NCBI GenBank assembly: GCA_014529385.2
Contig: CM043964.1
Location: 133,952,420-134,016,419, forward strand
Direction of reading: 5' to 3'
Length of the DNA: 64,000 nt
From: Adiantum capillus-veneris
Lineage: Eukaryota > Streptophyta > Polypodiopsida > Polypodiales > Pteridaceae
Positions within the stretch are counted from its first letter, which is position 1, and every line of letters begins with the position of its first letter. Positions 46,191 through 57,999 of this stretch are shown here, piece by piece. The translations under genes and the position numbers were made by a program. The notes below the pieces were generated by a model. That model was not told the DNA's origin. It saw only the letters and a program-made list of their open reading frames with translations, and did no database searches.

Positions 46191-47729
46191 CTTTAGCTCT
46201 AAAACCACCTTAAGCCATGAACAAGAGCACTCCTCTTTATAGGAGCGCATGGCACCTATCTTTAAGAACCCCTTTCCTTTAGCACCCTGCTTTAGCTTTG
46301 GGCTTATTTCATAGAACGTGGCCAACGACCGTGTCCCAAGTCTCCTGTCCTAAAATTCAATCGTGAGTCAAGGAGTATTTTGTTTCTTCATAATGTCATC
46401 TCCATGCTCATCTTGCTTGGTGTATTTTTTTGTTGTGGTTCAACATGATAGTATTTCCTAGTATGCATAACAAATGCTTGAAATAGTTCTTGATGATACA
46501 CTTCAACGAAATACACATATGGACTTTAAGAGGGTATCTAGGTTGAGTTGCATATATTAAACCTTCATCTTAATATGATGCACCTTTTACTCAGATGTTA
46601 AAAAGAGTAATTCAATCTCTTACAAAATAGCTACAAGCCTCTATAAACTCCAACTTTTTTGGCTCAATCCACCTATTCCAACAAGAGCCCTTGGCACTTA
46701 AATTCTCTCAACGATACATATAGAAATATACAAACTTCATGTAACTGGAAAAATGAGTCATCCGTATAGCACAAGTATTATCTTATTCCTCTAATAACGT
46801 ATCTTATTCTCTCAATGATACATATAGAGATATATAAACTTCATGTAACTGGTAAAATGAGTTATTTGTATAGCACACGTATTGTCTTATTCCTCTAATA
46901 ATGTATCTTACGCAAATCATGTATCTATTTCTTTGAATGTAGATTTAGGCCCTCAACCTAGACACAGTAGTACCACAATCCCATCCACCTTTTGTAAATT
47001 AAACACATATAACAATGGATATGGATGAGCATTAAGGTGTACTAAAGACTATCTCAATAAAATCAACACTGACACTCAAGGTCACGTTGAAAACTAGAAC
47101 TCGTTGTGTACACTTCATTTGATTCATGACCGTATGACCGTTGTTTTGCCCCCATCTTCTTAGTTGAAAAGAAAAGAACTTATAGCATTCATGACCATAT
47201 GACCGTTGTTTCTCCCCCATCTTAGTTGAAAAGAAAATAACTCATAGCAAATGCATAGACTATCAAGCTTTCAAAACAAGGTGAATATCAAGAATAACTA
47301 TCCCATTCTTTATATAGATGGACTAGTTTTTATACTCAAGGGAGCTATTTAGTTAAGAATGGTCAATACCAATGTTGATGGTCTTCTTCTTAGATCTCCC
47401 AACTCTTGGTGCTCAACGACTATTAAGATCATTTTTGTCCTTCTCGATGGCTATGGATATGCACCAATAGGGTGGTAGGCCCTCTTGTATGGTGGCATCC
47501 TTTAATCTCCTTGGTTTCCCTATGCTAAGGTAGGTTGGGTGGCTCCCATGTTTATTGTATCTTGTGTCTCATTAATCTCTAGATATGGTGGCTCCTTTTG
47601 TAGCTAGTTAAGGTTTGGATTGTGTCTCACTATGTGTCTAACGAGTCTCTACATAAGGTGGTTCCCTTTGTAGCTGGGTTATGGTTTCGATTTGGTGTCT
47701 ATTTTATTGGTTGATCTTTGACGTTTACA
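46191..47729. repeat. Gene-free stretch with three small tandem duplications
   Basis: Duplication of about 104 bp at 46701-46910 (TTCTCTCAAYGATACATATAG at 46703 and 46807). Duplication of about 65 bp at 47120-47250 (ATTCATGACC at 47122 and 47187). A weaker one of about 71 bp at 47580-47705 (GGTGGCTCCTTTTGTAGCT-like). No coding region recognised. Confidence 0.8.
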
Positions 47730-47850
47730 TCTTATGTGTTGGACCATACTAAAATGGAGATTGATGATGAAGTGTCCAAAATTGTGTCATCTCATGCGTT
47801 GGACCATACTATAATGGAGACTAATGATGAAGTGTACAAAATTGTGCAAA
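47730..47850 (+). repeat. 60-bp (20-codon) tandem duplication
   Basis: GCGTTGGACCATACT-like words at 47739 and 47799. An open frame at 47718-47900 reads LDHTKMEIDDEVSKIVSSHA, then LDHTIMETNDEVYKIVQNRP. No known protein is recognised. Confidence 0.85.
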
Positions 47851-48429
47851 ATCGACCAATAAGGATTTTAAGTATGTTTCCTCGATCTTGGACCCCGTGA
47901 CTATATAATAGGTGAATTGAGTTATTGACTTCGAGTCTATAAACTTTGGAGAGATAATCTGCTCTTACACTATCATATGCCACAATGTGTGCACTACATA
48001 AGTTTTATAGCTCTAAAATTTCCTGTAGTATAAAATTTTTAAGTTACTTCCTCTTGTTTGCAACTTCTCTGAGGCGGTGCAATATCTTTGAGTATGCATT
48101 GTGGTACCATATCAACTTTCTCTTGAAACACACATTACAATAGCATTTGATAAAACATGAGTAACTGCTTTTATTACACAATCTAGAGATCAACGTTAGT
48201 GTGAAATATGAATGATGAAGAACTTTCAAGTGTTATATACATACTATGATATAAATTTTCTTACATCTTTTTCCAACAAATTTGATTTTATATTCACGAA
48301 AACATATAACAGTAAGAAATAAGCCGTGCATTACAAATTATACAAATGCGTACGTAATTCATTATACCGAAAAGTTTTACTCGCCACAAAACATAAAGCA
48401 CCACAACAAAAGAAATAAATATCAAAATT
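47851..48429. other. No gene seen
   Basis: AT-rich, with short stop-rich frames only. Confidence 0.5.
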
Positions 48430-48620
48430 CATTGCTAGCCTATTTTTCTACCTGTAATCTTTATCCAGCTACCCCTATTGTGCTCACCTATCATTGTAAG
48501 TGCATTATAGTATAAGAGAGCCACAACTTGCAATTGCTTCGAAAGGAAATCATGGCCAAAGAGAGTTGGCCCATCTTGCAATCCTGATTCCTCTTTGCAT
48601 CTGGTTAGGTGCGTGCTACA
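48430..48620 (-). repeat. Second copy of the element G 3' noncoding segment
   Basis: Matches about 34010-34250 in the same orientation (ATTGCTAGCCTATTTTTCTACC, split here as ATTGCTAGCC and TATTTTTCTACC, then ATAAGAGAG and AATCATGGCCAAAGAGA). Confidence 0.6.
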
Positions 48621-49400
48621 AGGGTGTGCGTTAGGGGGACACTACAATAGCCCCAACGTTTGTTTTTTGGCATGGATTTTACATGTTTTTTGAGTGACAC
48701 CCATTCTACTGACCACATGCATAAGGAGGTGAGATCTAAGGTCCTATCAAAATTGACAACAATTGTGGGCCACAAATCTTCTCGATAGAAGTAATCCCAA
48801 GTACCTAACATTACTGTTATATGAATGTAATTTAGGGTACCCAAGATTACTTAGCCCACACGACATTCTTGACATCAAAAAGGAACATGACACCTCATAT
48901 ATCAAGTAAATGCGCATGAGGGTATGTGGTTAAGGAATTTGTGTGAAACTTTAGGTGGTGCCTAGGCTGATAATCGTTCCCAAGATTCTTCATCATCAAA
49001 CCTCCACCGTAGATCTTGATGGGTGCGATAACCACCCATGATCCCATCTTTTGTCATTGCCAAGGAAGAGGTGGTGTGTGGGTGAGCACGTGCGTACATT
49101 CAAGTAACGTGCATCGTAGAAAATGTCAAAAAAATTCCTGCTTAAAATATGAAGTTGGTTTCGTTGTAACATTAAAAAAAGAGGTTCTTTAAGAAACCTC
49201 CATCCATGATTTGGGGCCCTATTTTAGGCTTGCCAATGGCAATGGCCTATGGGCTTCTCTTGTTGATATATTGGTAGAAAAATGTGTTAAGGAATATGCA
49301 TTTAAGTCAAAAAGTCAATATTATATAACACGTGTATCAAAAAGTTATCATAGGAAGGGATGCATCAACCATTGTCAGATTAATCATTACTAATGTTAAG
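48621..49400. other. No gene seen
   Basis: No recognisable coding or repeat partner. A GGGGACACTACAATAG word near 48640 resembles a CACTA end but lacks supporting subterminal repeats. Confidence 0.45.
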
Positions 49401-52037
49401 GTAAGGGGGCCAATATAGTGGCGGAGCCCTCATTTGTTCTTATGTTTAGCGCCAATAATATGATGCTTGGTTGTGCTTTCCACTTCAAACCACGCCAGCT
49501 TGGTGGTCAATGTGTTGCGCTCTCGTCGCACAGGTCGAGGTTCGCATCCACTACATTGTTGGCCCCTAGTTGCAACAATACTCATTTTCCCCCCAGTTTT
49601 GGCTCATGTGAGCTCTGCGGAAATCAAAACGATGCAAGCACTTTGCTTTCCAACGGTCCCAAAGGTTACGAACTGTGTGCATCACCTTAGTTGATCTTTC
49701 ATTGCATAATCGATACATGCCATGGGTTTTGGCGCAACATCAATGCAAGTTCTACCTCTCGTGTATTGATGAATGGTGGTGTCACCACTAACAACATATC
49801 ATTGACTCATTCTATTGAGGCAAGGTTGTCCTTGCAACCCTTTACTTTTTTGCCATTGCTATGTATCCCATATTAACGTTTCTTTCTAATTTTCCAATGA
49901 ATAATGAGATTGTGATACTTTCCTTACCTTCAAGACAACCACATGTAGGCCAAGCATGGGTTGATGATTCTCTCATGTTCCCCAAGGCAAACAAAGCAAA
50001 TTTGAAAAAAGCAACGCAAGCATGGTCTCTCTATGCACTTGCTTCTAGTCTCTGCATAAACATGTGTAAAGCTACCTTTATTAGCTGCACAATGGAGCAT
50101 TTGCAAGGCTTGGAATGGCAAGGACAAGTGACAACAAAAGTGGTTTGTGTTTAGACACCTTGGTTATCCAATGGGTGTGGATGTTAATGCCAATCAATTC
50201 TTGCCTTGGATCTCCAATAAGATCATGAACAGTTTGTTTATTGGAGATCACAAGCATGGCCTTTTCATGTGCAACTAGAAGTAGTTCAAGCAATCATGCT
50301 TCCTATGGTATCATATTTCATGCCTTTGCTGCCTTTGAATTTAAAAGCACTTTTGAGCATCACTCAACCCATCCGTTTTGTGCTTTGGAAGGAAAATAAC
50401 CTTAAGTCAAGAATGGTCTCATGAAAGCACTCATCCACCCTTGAAAGAATGGGTGGGGTAGAAATTTTGGATATATGTACACATATGATAGTTGTTTCAT
50501 GCCTTGGAAGAAAATAACATCAACTCAAGGATGGTTCAGGCCTCATGGAAGCACCTATCCATCCGTTAAAAAATGGGTGAGGCAAAAGCTTCGGATGTAT
50601 GGACACATACGGTAGCCAAGCCTTGGAGCCTTCTTCAAGATATGTGTATTGATTCCATGCAACCATGGTTTTCAATCGCTAAGTATTTCATATGCCAAAC
50701 AGGTCTCGCACATAGCAAGACTTTGATAGAGGCACCATGGTGGGATATTAAGAATGCAAATCAACTATTCAATGAGCAATCATCTTGGCTCACATGCTTG
50801 GTGCTTTCATGGCAAGAAGTATTGAAGTTTGCTCGTTGGAAGCTACTCTCTTATAGTGAGACAGCAAATCCTCTACAATTTGAGATGCTTCCCACCTTTA
50901 GAATTATCGCTTGGCTTGACAAAGAGCACCTCCACCGACAACTCATCCGCATAGCAAGGTTCCATATTGTTTACCACTTTAATATTGTGTTATCATAGCA
51001 CAACCCGTTTCTCTATTTTGATGGGGTGCAACATCCATATCACGTCCCTCATGGATATGAAGGTTTTTGGGAGCATGTGCATAGTTTCCTTTCTTCTTTT
51101 CACGTGTTCTACAAGTTATGTCTCACTCTCTTATCGGACGAAAGCATTTATTTGCTAACAAGGCCAACAAGGCTTGGCAGGTCAATATGTTGCTTGGTGG
51201 AGAGATGTATTGTTTCAAGGCTAGCATACTCGACTTCCTTATAAGGGAATGTGTTTCTTGGGCGTGCTATGGTAAGAGGGCTTGCAATAGGAACAAGATT
51301 GTGCCATCATCGTCTTTCCAATGGCATGTGTTTTTCTTGCACCACTTTCAAAGAAGACAATAGACATAGCTTCAATACTCGCCCTCTTTCCAAGAAAATA
51401 TGGGCCTTTGTTTCATCAATCCAATTTCGTATCACTGGTGAACTTGTTTCTTCTCATGACTCAATTTTTGGAAAGCGCTCTTGTGCATGTCATCCTCATC
51501 ATGTTCAATTGCTTTTTGGGTATGCTTCGTTATTCAAGGTTTTGGCATAATTGAACCACATGGAATGCCTTTATATTTTATGATGCAAGTGGTGTTCGAT
51601 AGCATGCATTCAAATTGAGAGATGTCTTTGTGATGTTTCTTTTCTAACAACTAATGGGGTCAATTTATTGACAAATGCACAGGTCTGAAAGGATGGCATG
51701 TTGGTGACGATATTCGTTGCTCGATCATCTAACATGATTGCTTTACCACCTTGGTTATGGGTTTTTCATGTTCATGTCCAATATTGGACTTCTAGCAGTT
51801 TGTTCAAGGTCCACAAAGATGTTATTGTACTCATTATAAATTGTGGTTCCTTTATTTCCCTATTCATCTGCTTTGATATGCAAATACTGACCCATGTATA
51901 CATCTAACTGGTCATTTACGAACCCTCTTAACCTTCATACCTCTAAAGGGATTTGTAATAGCATCCGTTTTATTCTCTCTTTGAAATTTGTTGAGATGAC
52001 TTAGAAGGTAGATGCATAGCCTTCTTTGCTGACAAAA
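49401..52037 (+). mobile_element. 5'-truncated plus-strand LINE with poly(A) tail
   Basis: RT remnants from about 49690: LMNGGVTTNNISLTHSIEAR, AMYPILTFLSNFP and AWVDDSLMFPKANKANLKKA (the F/YADD box is now WVDD), then LGYPMGVDVNANQFLPWI and VVQAIMLPMVSYFMPLL. This is plant LINE RT in broken frames. Downstream, 50573-50998 (DVWTHTVAKPWSLLQDMCID) and 51118-51363 are the eroded C-terminal part. The element ends in TTTGCTGAC plus a run of 11 A at about 52027-52037, the expected LINE 3' tail. The 5' end is unclear. Confidence 0.72.
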
Positions 52038-52325
52038 AAAAAAATCCAATGCTTCTTATGTCCCATTTACATTGAGTGTGTTGCTTTCAACAAAGCTTTT
52101 CACAACACTTCTTCACTAAATTATACTTTCTTTCTATGAACATGCCCCTTGCCATGGAGCTCAATAGGAGAAGACAAGGAGAAGCCCCCGGAAGCTAATA
52201 TTCCCCATAGCTGACAATTATATACTGATAACAGCATCAGAAACAAAAAAAAAATCAATGTGTTTTTGTGTCATTCTTGCTACAAAAGTAGCAAAATTAT
52301 CTACATCATTCCTCAAAGGGCTCTC

Positions 52326-52330
<5 letters not shown>

Positions 52331-52359
<29 letters not shown>
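52331..52359. repeat. (CT)n microsatellite
   Basis: 29-bp CT run. Confidence 0.95.
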
Positions 52360-52361
<2 letters not shown>

Positions 52362-52454
52362 GTGTTGATGCACCTTGTTCCCTCTTGACTAGAGCACCAG
52401 GATACCAGAGCAGGGAACACATCACATCACAACTCCCCGGCTTCTTTCAGAGAA

Positions 52455-53180
52455 GTGCTCCACTATTGTTACATACAAAAAAAGAAACACCGAAAAGAGC
52501 GACAGTCTCTAGGGCCGATGCGTTTGGAAACGGAACACCAATGCATTTGGAAACAGAGTTGGAGTCGTTTCTTGGAAGCCTCCAAGGTACGAAGGGCAAT
52601 GTCTTATCTGAAGGGCAACGCGCAAACATGGTGGTCTACCTTAATGTTGCATAGAAAAGCACCTAATAAGTCAATTAAATTCAAGAGAATTTTTCCTTTA
52701 GCATGGTTAACGGAAGAATATGAATATGTAATCACGGCTTGGCATCATTTGAGAATGAAAAAGAAGACCCTTTAGTTGCCTATTGCCAGAGGTTTTGGGA
52801 TACCTTTTTACCAGTGTCCTCTTTTGGGAGGGTCACTTTGAAGAAGCAGATTGAGCTGTTTTGTTGCGGACTACCAAAAGAGATTCGACGGTATTTCAAA
52901 AAGCAAAATTCAGAATCCATCCAGAGACTTATGGGACATACCAAGGAACGTTTTGGTATGCATGTCAGCTCATTGACCTATCCGACGGACCCGCCTCAAT
53001 GGGGCAAGAGTCTTCCAAAGGAAAGCAGAATCAGAAGAAGAAATCACAAGGCTCAAATTACATTGAAAGAGCAGCGTGTTGAGAACTTCAAAGAGGGCAA
53101 GTGTTATGAATGCCGTGAATAGGGTCACGTCTTCGCGAAGTGTCCAAAGAAAGAACTAGGGGAACTAGTTGATAGTTCTT
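52455..53180 (+). pseudogene. gag: Gag fragment of LTR element D
   Basis: Two frames (52455-52775, then 52739-53122) join as KGNAQTWWSTLMLHRKAPNK, LAWLTEEYEYVITAWHHLRM, VAYCQRFWDTFLPVSSFG and LFCCGLPKEIRRYFKKQ, a Retrotrans_gag core. The nucleocapsid zinc knuckle CYECRE.GHVFAKC follows, with a TAG (53120-53122) replacing one residue of C-x2-C-x4-H-x4-C. It is a different family from elements A/B. No protease or pol follows. Confidence 0.72.
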
Positions 53181-53926
53181 AAGAGAGTTTCGACGATTCA
53201 ACATTATGTGTCAATGGACATGGGGGATAGAGCAGCAACCTACACGTCCCAAGGCATAAGAAACAGATCAGAAGGGTAAGCTAATTTTACGGATACTGAT
53301 GGTCTGACAGAATTCTACAAAATGTCTTTATGAAAATATGTACATTGAATTGGGAATTAAAGTGATTACGTGTGCTCTTTCACGAGTGTATTGTTAGATT
53401 AATATAAAGAAAGATGAAATGTTTGTAGCATTTTGTCTGATGAATGATTTGATGAATTTAGTGCATTTAGACAGAGATGAGATGGCTACATAGAGATCTA
53501 GGTGCATTTAATAGTTCTGGACTAGATAAGATGACTAGATTGAATGATTGCACCTTGGTGTTCAGTGTGAACTAAGTGTGTGATTTGTGAAATGCATGCT
53601 CTATGAATGTATTGTCTTGTATGGATGGTCATGGGCATGTTTTATTTGAGATGCAAGAAAGATATGAATCTAGTAATGACAAGACTTAATGGATCAAGAC
53701 ACCCGAGAAAAGATCAGCACGGTCTAGATGTGATTACTAAATATGCTACAATGATCATGATTTGACCCTCGATGGAATTGTGAGTGTTCAGTGTCTGCCA
53801 AGTATTGGATGAGTGCATTCTGGTGCATGAGTACATAGAGTCAATGTCTATTGAACTAGTTTTAGGCCTTTGTTTGCTTTGCATGCATAATCAAGGGCGA
53901 TTACAATTCTTTCAAGAGGAGGGCCA
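53181..53926. other. No gene; interior remnant of element D ending in a polypurine tract
   Basis: Stop-rich. The purine run CAAGAGGAGGGC at 53913-53924, just before TGTCACAAG, is a plausible polypurine tract. Pol has been deleted between here and gag. Confidence 0.5.
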
Positions 53927-54440
53927 TGTCACAAGTTTGTGGTGCGGCATACCCTGAAGATGAGGGGTCTAGGGAGGTTAGGGTTTTCAAAAACCTAACC
54001 GTTGACCAATGGCTGAGGGGCTTAAAACCTAGAAGATGAAGACATTCAAAATCTTGCATAACATGTTGACATGGTTGGACTGTATGGACAATCCCGAAAA
54101 ATGCGGGACTTATTGATGTGGCATGTTGACTACAAAACACGAGATTTGCTGATGTCGCAGCAACGTATGGGCTTCAGAGTTTTTGACGCCAGCTTTTAGA
54201 GACAAATGCTTTTGGGATAAGAGCTTTTGAAACCTGATGCTTTTCATAGCTCTACTTTTGGGCATCCCTCGTACTATTTATAAGAGTCCTCTAGACACTT
54301 TCTTAGAGAGCATCTGGATGTAAACTCAGAGAGCTGGACCCATTGGGGAGTTGTATCTTTGTGATCGGCAATTAATAAAGAAACACCGAAAGGGGCGCCA
54401 GTCTCTAGGGCCGATACATTTGGAAACGAAACTCTAGAGT
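53927..54440 (+). repeat. Probable 3' LTR of element D
   Basis: Starts TGTCACAAG after a polypurine tract. 54190-54320 (GATAAGAGCTTTTGAAACC, CTACTTTTGGGCATCC, TTATAAGAGTCCTCT) matches the reverse complement of about 55500-55640. AATAAAG near 54373 may be the polyadenylation signal. The right end is uncertain. Confidence 0.5.
54377..54431 (+). repeat. Direct repeat of 52479-52536
   Basis: AAAGAAACACCGAAAGGGGC and CAGTCTCTAGGGCCGAT in both places, about 1.9 kb apart, one at the start of D's gag and one in or after its LTR. Confidence 0.85.
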
Positions 54441-54545
54441 TGTATCTTTGTGATCGGCAATCACTCCTGAAAAGACATTGTCAAGTATAAAAGGAAGGGC
54501 TCAATGGGTATCCTTGAAGCTTGAAAATGTGTCAAAGTTAATTAC

Positions 54546-55345
54546 TTGACCCCATCCTTGAACTCCTTGGTCTTCTTTCTCTCTTTCTCACTGTCTGAAT
54601 TGTCAAAACAGGACGAGGTCTCCTCTTTTGAACTGCTAGATTACTTCCTGTGCTTGCTAGATTTTTTCTTGGGATCTACTTTTCTTGGTGTTTTTCTACT
54701 TCTTTCACTTTTTCTCATCCTCACTGGAACTAGAAGAAGATGAAGAAAAATCGGAGTTATCCTCGAAACGAACACGCTTCTTGGATCTGATCGCAACCTA
54801 AAGTCGATTTCTCGCCCAAATAACCGAGGTAATCCGCTAATTTGCTTTTCTTCCATAAGTGCTTTGTGCTTTTCATCAAGAGACTAACCTTGTCAAGAGC
54901 TTCGTTAAACTCTTCATGCGAGTATTGTTTCTGCTTCTTTGTACTCGATTTTTCTTTCTGCTTCATTGCCAATTTGAGAGGTGATTGGATGGCTTCTCGC
55001 CATCTTGAGTGAACCTCGTCAAGTGGATGAGTCTTAAAATATTTCAAGTCCTTAAAATACCTTAATCAAATTTTTTTACACCCGTGTCAACCACAGTTGA
55101 CGTTGATACTCTCTCTTATCGAGATTCCCCGTCGAAAATTTGCCACGGTCTCCCAAATCATCGGAAGGAGCCTTGCTTCCGTTGGAATCTCCGTTGGTTT
55201 CTTCTATTCCCCCGCAAGGATTAGGGTTTTCTTTCTCTCCCTGCATACGAGTGGTTGGAGGGGTGTCATCTCAATCAAATTCAGTGCTAGAACTCATGTG
55301 TACTGCAAAAAACGATTGGATCCTCCGTAGAAGAAGAATCGTTTG
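54546..55345 (-). pseudogene. Gag-like region of element E (minus strand)
   Basis: Follows a minus-strand primer binding site. Frames read YFKTHPLDEVHSRWREAIQS, KKQKQYSHEEFNEALDKVSL and LMKSTKHLWKKSKLADYLG, then a basic/acidic KKRVRFEDNSDFSSSSSS and KKSRS tail in another frame. Stops near 55040 and 54845 break it. Position after an LTR and PBS suggests a Gag N-terminal half. No core motif is visible. Confidence 0.45.
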
Positions 55346-55346
55346 A

Positions 55347-55358
55347 GCTATGATACCA
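55347..55358 (-). other. Primer binding site of element E
   Basis: Minus-strand TGGTATCATAGC, one mismatch from the initiator tRNA-Met site. It lies between the LTR-like 55359-55660 and gag-like 54546-55345. Confidence 0.7.
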
Positions 55359-55660
55359 TTCTTACAAGCTTGAACACTCCAAGAGAGAAATCAATAGCAA
55401 CACACGAACACAAGCTACAAATATTTGAACTGAACTTGAAGAGAGAGAGAGAGAGAGGAGAGTCAACACGGAACGGCAAACTTTTGTTCCCAGATGCACT
55501 GACCTCAAAGATTGGCGCTCTCTCTGAGAGAGTGGCCCAAAGAACTCTTATAAACAGTACAATGGATGCCCAAAAGTGGAGCCCTGAAAAGCATCAAGTT
55601 TCAAAAGCTCTTATCACAAAAGCATCTCTCTAAAAACTTGCGCGTCTAAGAGATTCAACT
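55359..55660 (-). repeat. LTR fragment of element E, related to D's LTR
   Basis: The reverse complement shares GATAAGAGCTTTTGAAAC, TTTTGGGCATCC and TTATAAGAGTTCTTTGG-like words with 54190-54320. A GA run lies at about 55440-55457. Confidence 0.6.
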
Positions 55661-56198
55661 ACAACATGAGCAAGCTTGACAAAGGGAGATAGAGTCGGCT
55701 TTCTCAAACCCTGTTGCTATGCCGCAAGGACTCTTCGCTTCCTACCCACCTATGCATGCAATAGTACACCCCTAGTTTGGTACCAAATGGATCTAGCCGG
55801 TATTTTGCATATCATAGTTGTTTTTTCCTCTGAATACATCTCTTAGAGTTAGAGCACCATCCCCCCATCCCTCATACACATGTATACACACCCCCACGTC
55901 AATCTCTTTTATTTGGTAGCATGTTTATTTTCAACACTTTTGTCCTTTTTTTCTATGTCACGTGCGCATTGCACTAGAGCCACATGGACAAGCTATTGCT
56001 GCAGTTTAGCGTCAGTCTTAGTTAGCTTAGGATCTAGCTTGGAATATTGTGAGCCTCTAGAAGGACATGCATGATCAGGCAAGTCATAGTTGCATACTCT
56101 CAGTTGCAACACTATAGTCAATTAAGCATGAACAATCACTTAAGTCATTATTTGATAAGTGACTTTGACATGACATTTATTAAAAGTAGGTAGGGCAA
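55661..56198. other. No gene seen
   Basis: Stop-rich sequence with no repeat partner noticed. Confidence 0.5.
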
Positions 56199-56510
56199 AT
56201 GGCTAAAAGACCTATAAAAGTCACTTGGCCTTCGGTTTTAGCACAGCAGAACAGGCACCCGTCGCACAAGCACCCACCAACGTTTCCATCGCAAGCACCT
56301 TCATCGTCGTCAATACCATCAACACCAGAAGTTCAGCACCATCGTTTTCCGCCTCAGTATCAGATCAGCCCTAGAGTTTTGCATCACATTCAACCTCAAC
56401 ACCAGATCAGCCCTAGCATTTTACATCAGATTCATCCCAACGTTTTTGCACCAAATCAGCCAACATTTTTGCATCAAATCAACCAGCATTTTTCAACAGA
56501 TCAGCCCTAG
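56199..56510 (+). CDS. Pro/Gln/His-rich ORF at the start of a LINE
   Basis: 103 codons, MAKRPIKVTWPSVLAQQ, then Pro/Ser-rich, then repeated QISP..LHQI units (YQISPRVLHHIQPQHQISPS). It lies 130 bases upstream of the coiled-coil ORF on the same strand and may be the N-terminal part of the same LINE ORF1. There are stops between them. Low-complexity composition limits recognition. Confidence 0.35.
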   Translation: MAKRPIKVTWPSVLAQQNRHPSHKHPPTFPSQAPSSSSIPSTPEVQHHRFPPQYQISPRVLHHIQPQHQISPSILHQIHPNVFAPNQPTFLHQINQHFSTDQP

Positions 56511-56643
56511 CGTTTTTGCATCAGAATCATTATCGAGTGTTTTTGCAAATCATCAGCATGGAGCACTCAATATTCAACATTTAGCCATTGTATCAACATT
56601 TGTGCAAGTGATATGAGCAAGTACTTGCTATGGTAACAATGCA

Positions 56644-57583
56644 ATGGAGCCCTGCGGGTGGTTGAGACCTGACATGCGGTCAAAGACCATTAACAAGATC
56701 AACCACAACCTCTTGGGCACAATAAAGAGGCTTGAAGAACGCGTGTTGGTCCAAGAAGGCAAGATAACCACACTAGAAGATCGTGTGACCGCCCAAGATG
56801 AAGAGATTGTGCAACTCAAGAAGGAGCTTGCCGAGGTGCGTTCCCGAAACACACTTGAAGAGGGAGAATTGCAACCCTCAGTAATAGAAGAACTCAACAC
56901 AATTAAAGAGCAAGTGCAAGCCATCAAAGAGGGGGAAGAGCGACACAAAGAAATGACGACTTCTTGGGTGGATTTTATTACAAAGACCCAACAGAAAGCG
57001 GATGAGGCCGAGAAATGGATCGATGTTGCCAAGAAAAGAAAAGGCAAGGAAACAACGTCCACACCCACCATTATTAACCTGACACTAGAAGAGGAGCAAA
57101 GAAGACGTGTGCGTGCTTTACATGTGAGAATTTATGGCCTTATCAACAAAGATAAGGTGGACGAAGAGGTAAAAGAACTCATGACTATGATGGGGGTTAA
57201 TGAGCAAATGCAGACGAGAGCCTGGAGACTGGGCAATAAGAAAAATGGAAGCAATGGGGAACCCTCGAAAGAAAGGGCACTAATCCTTTATTTCCCCTCC
57301 ATGGAAGTGAAGGACTTTTTAACGAAGAGACCAACTCTTAGAAGACGAGCATCTTTCTGGGGGATGACCTTACCCTCTCGCAGATTGCTCATATGCAGGA
57401 GGTAATGCCAGAGATTAGAGCAGCAAGGAAAAAATGTAAGATTGTCTTTTACCAAGATGGAAGAGTGGTGATATTGAAGCGACACCCCACATGACGGTGC
57501 AAGACCTATGGGACCACAATCAAAGTTGCTACCTGGAACTGCAATGGATCTATGTGCCTTGATGTGGGTGCTTTTGAGGATAG
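56644..57583 (+). pseudogene. LINE ORF1 (coiled coil plus RRM-like) and start of the endonuclease
   Basis: 253 codons. Residues about 25-70 form a coiled coil (KRLEERVLVQEGKITTLEDR). It is followed by a second helical part and a basic linker (KKRKGKETTS). From residue about 155 comes an ORF1p-like domain (RVRALHVRIYGLINKDKVDE, TRAWRLGNKK, ALILYFPSMEVKDFL). A frameshift near 57330 moves the reading to SQIAHMQEVMPEIRAARKKC and FYQDGRVVILKRHP. A further stop and shift leads to KVATWNCNGS at about 57520-57550, the first motif of an APE-type LINE endonuclease. The rest is missing because another LINE begins at 57584. Confidence 0.65.
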
Positions 57584-57999
57584 TTTTTTTTTTCCCGAAA
57601 AAAGATGCTTCCAATAGTTAAGAAAAACTGCCCATGGGGCTACAAACCACCTCTACCAGAGAGAGCTATATCAAAATCATGGGGAGACTCTCCCAATGAG
57701 TATACAAAATATGTACAATGACGCTAAATCACAAAATGGGAGGAGGAAAGAGCCACACAGGTGGCCGGTAGTGCCATCTGGGCACACCCTGTACCATGGT
57801 GAAGAAGGGCCTTGGGCGCCACAGTCACAGGAAAGCCTCTTTGCGCTCTCGCATGCGGTCTGAGCTACCCTGAAGTCTCTCGAGCTGACCCCTAGAGTAT
57901 GGATCAACTCCAAAAGTCACAAACAATCTCCCTCGGTGGGACAAGGAAAGCCTCGAACATGCAGAAGCAACGAGCCCGTCAAATGAACCAGAGTATCAA

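Noticed and set aside
48630-48660. CACTA terminus at ACACTACAATAG
   Set aside because: No subterminal repeats, no partner end and no flanking duplication were seen.
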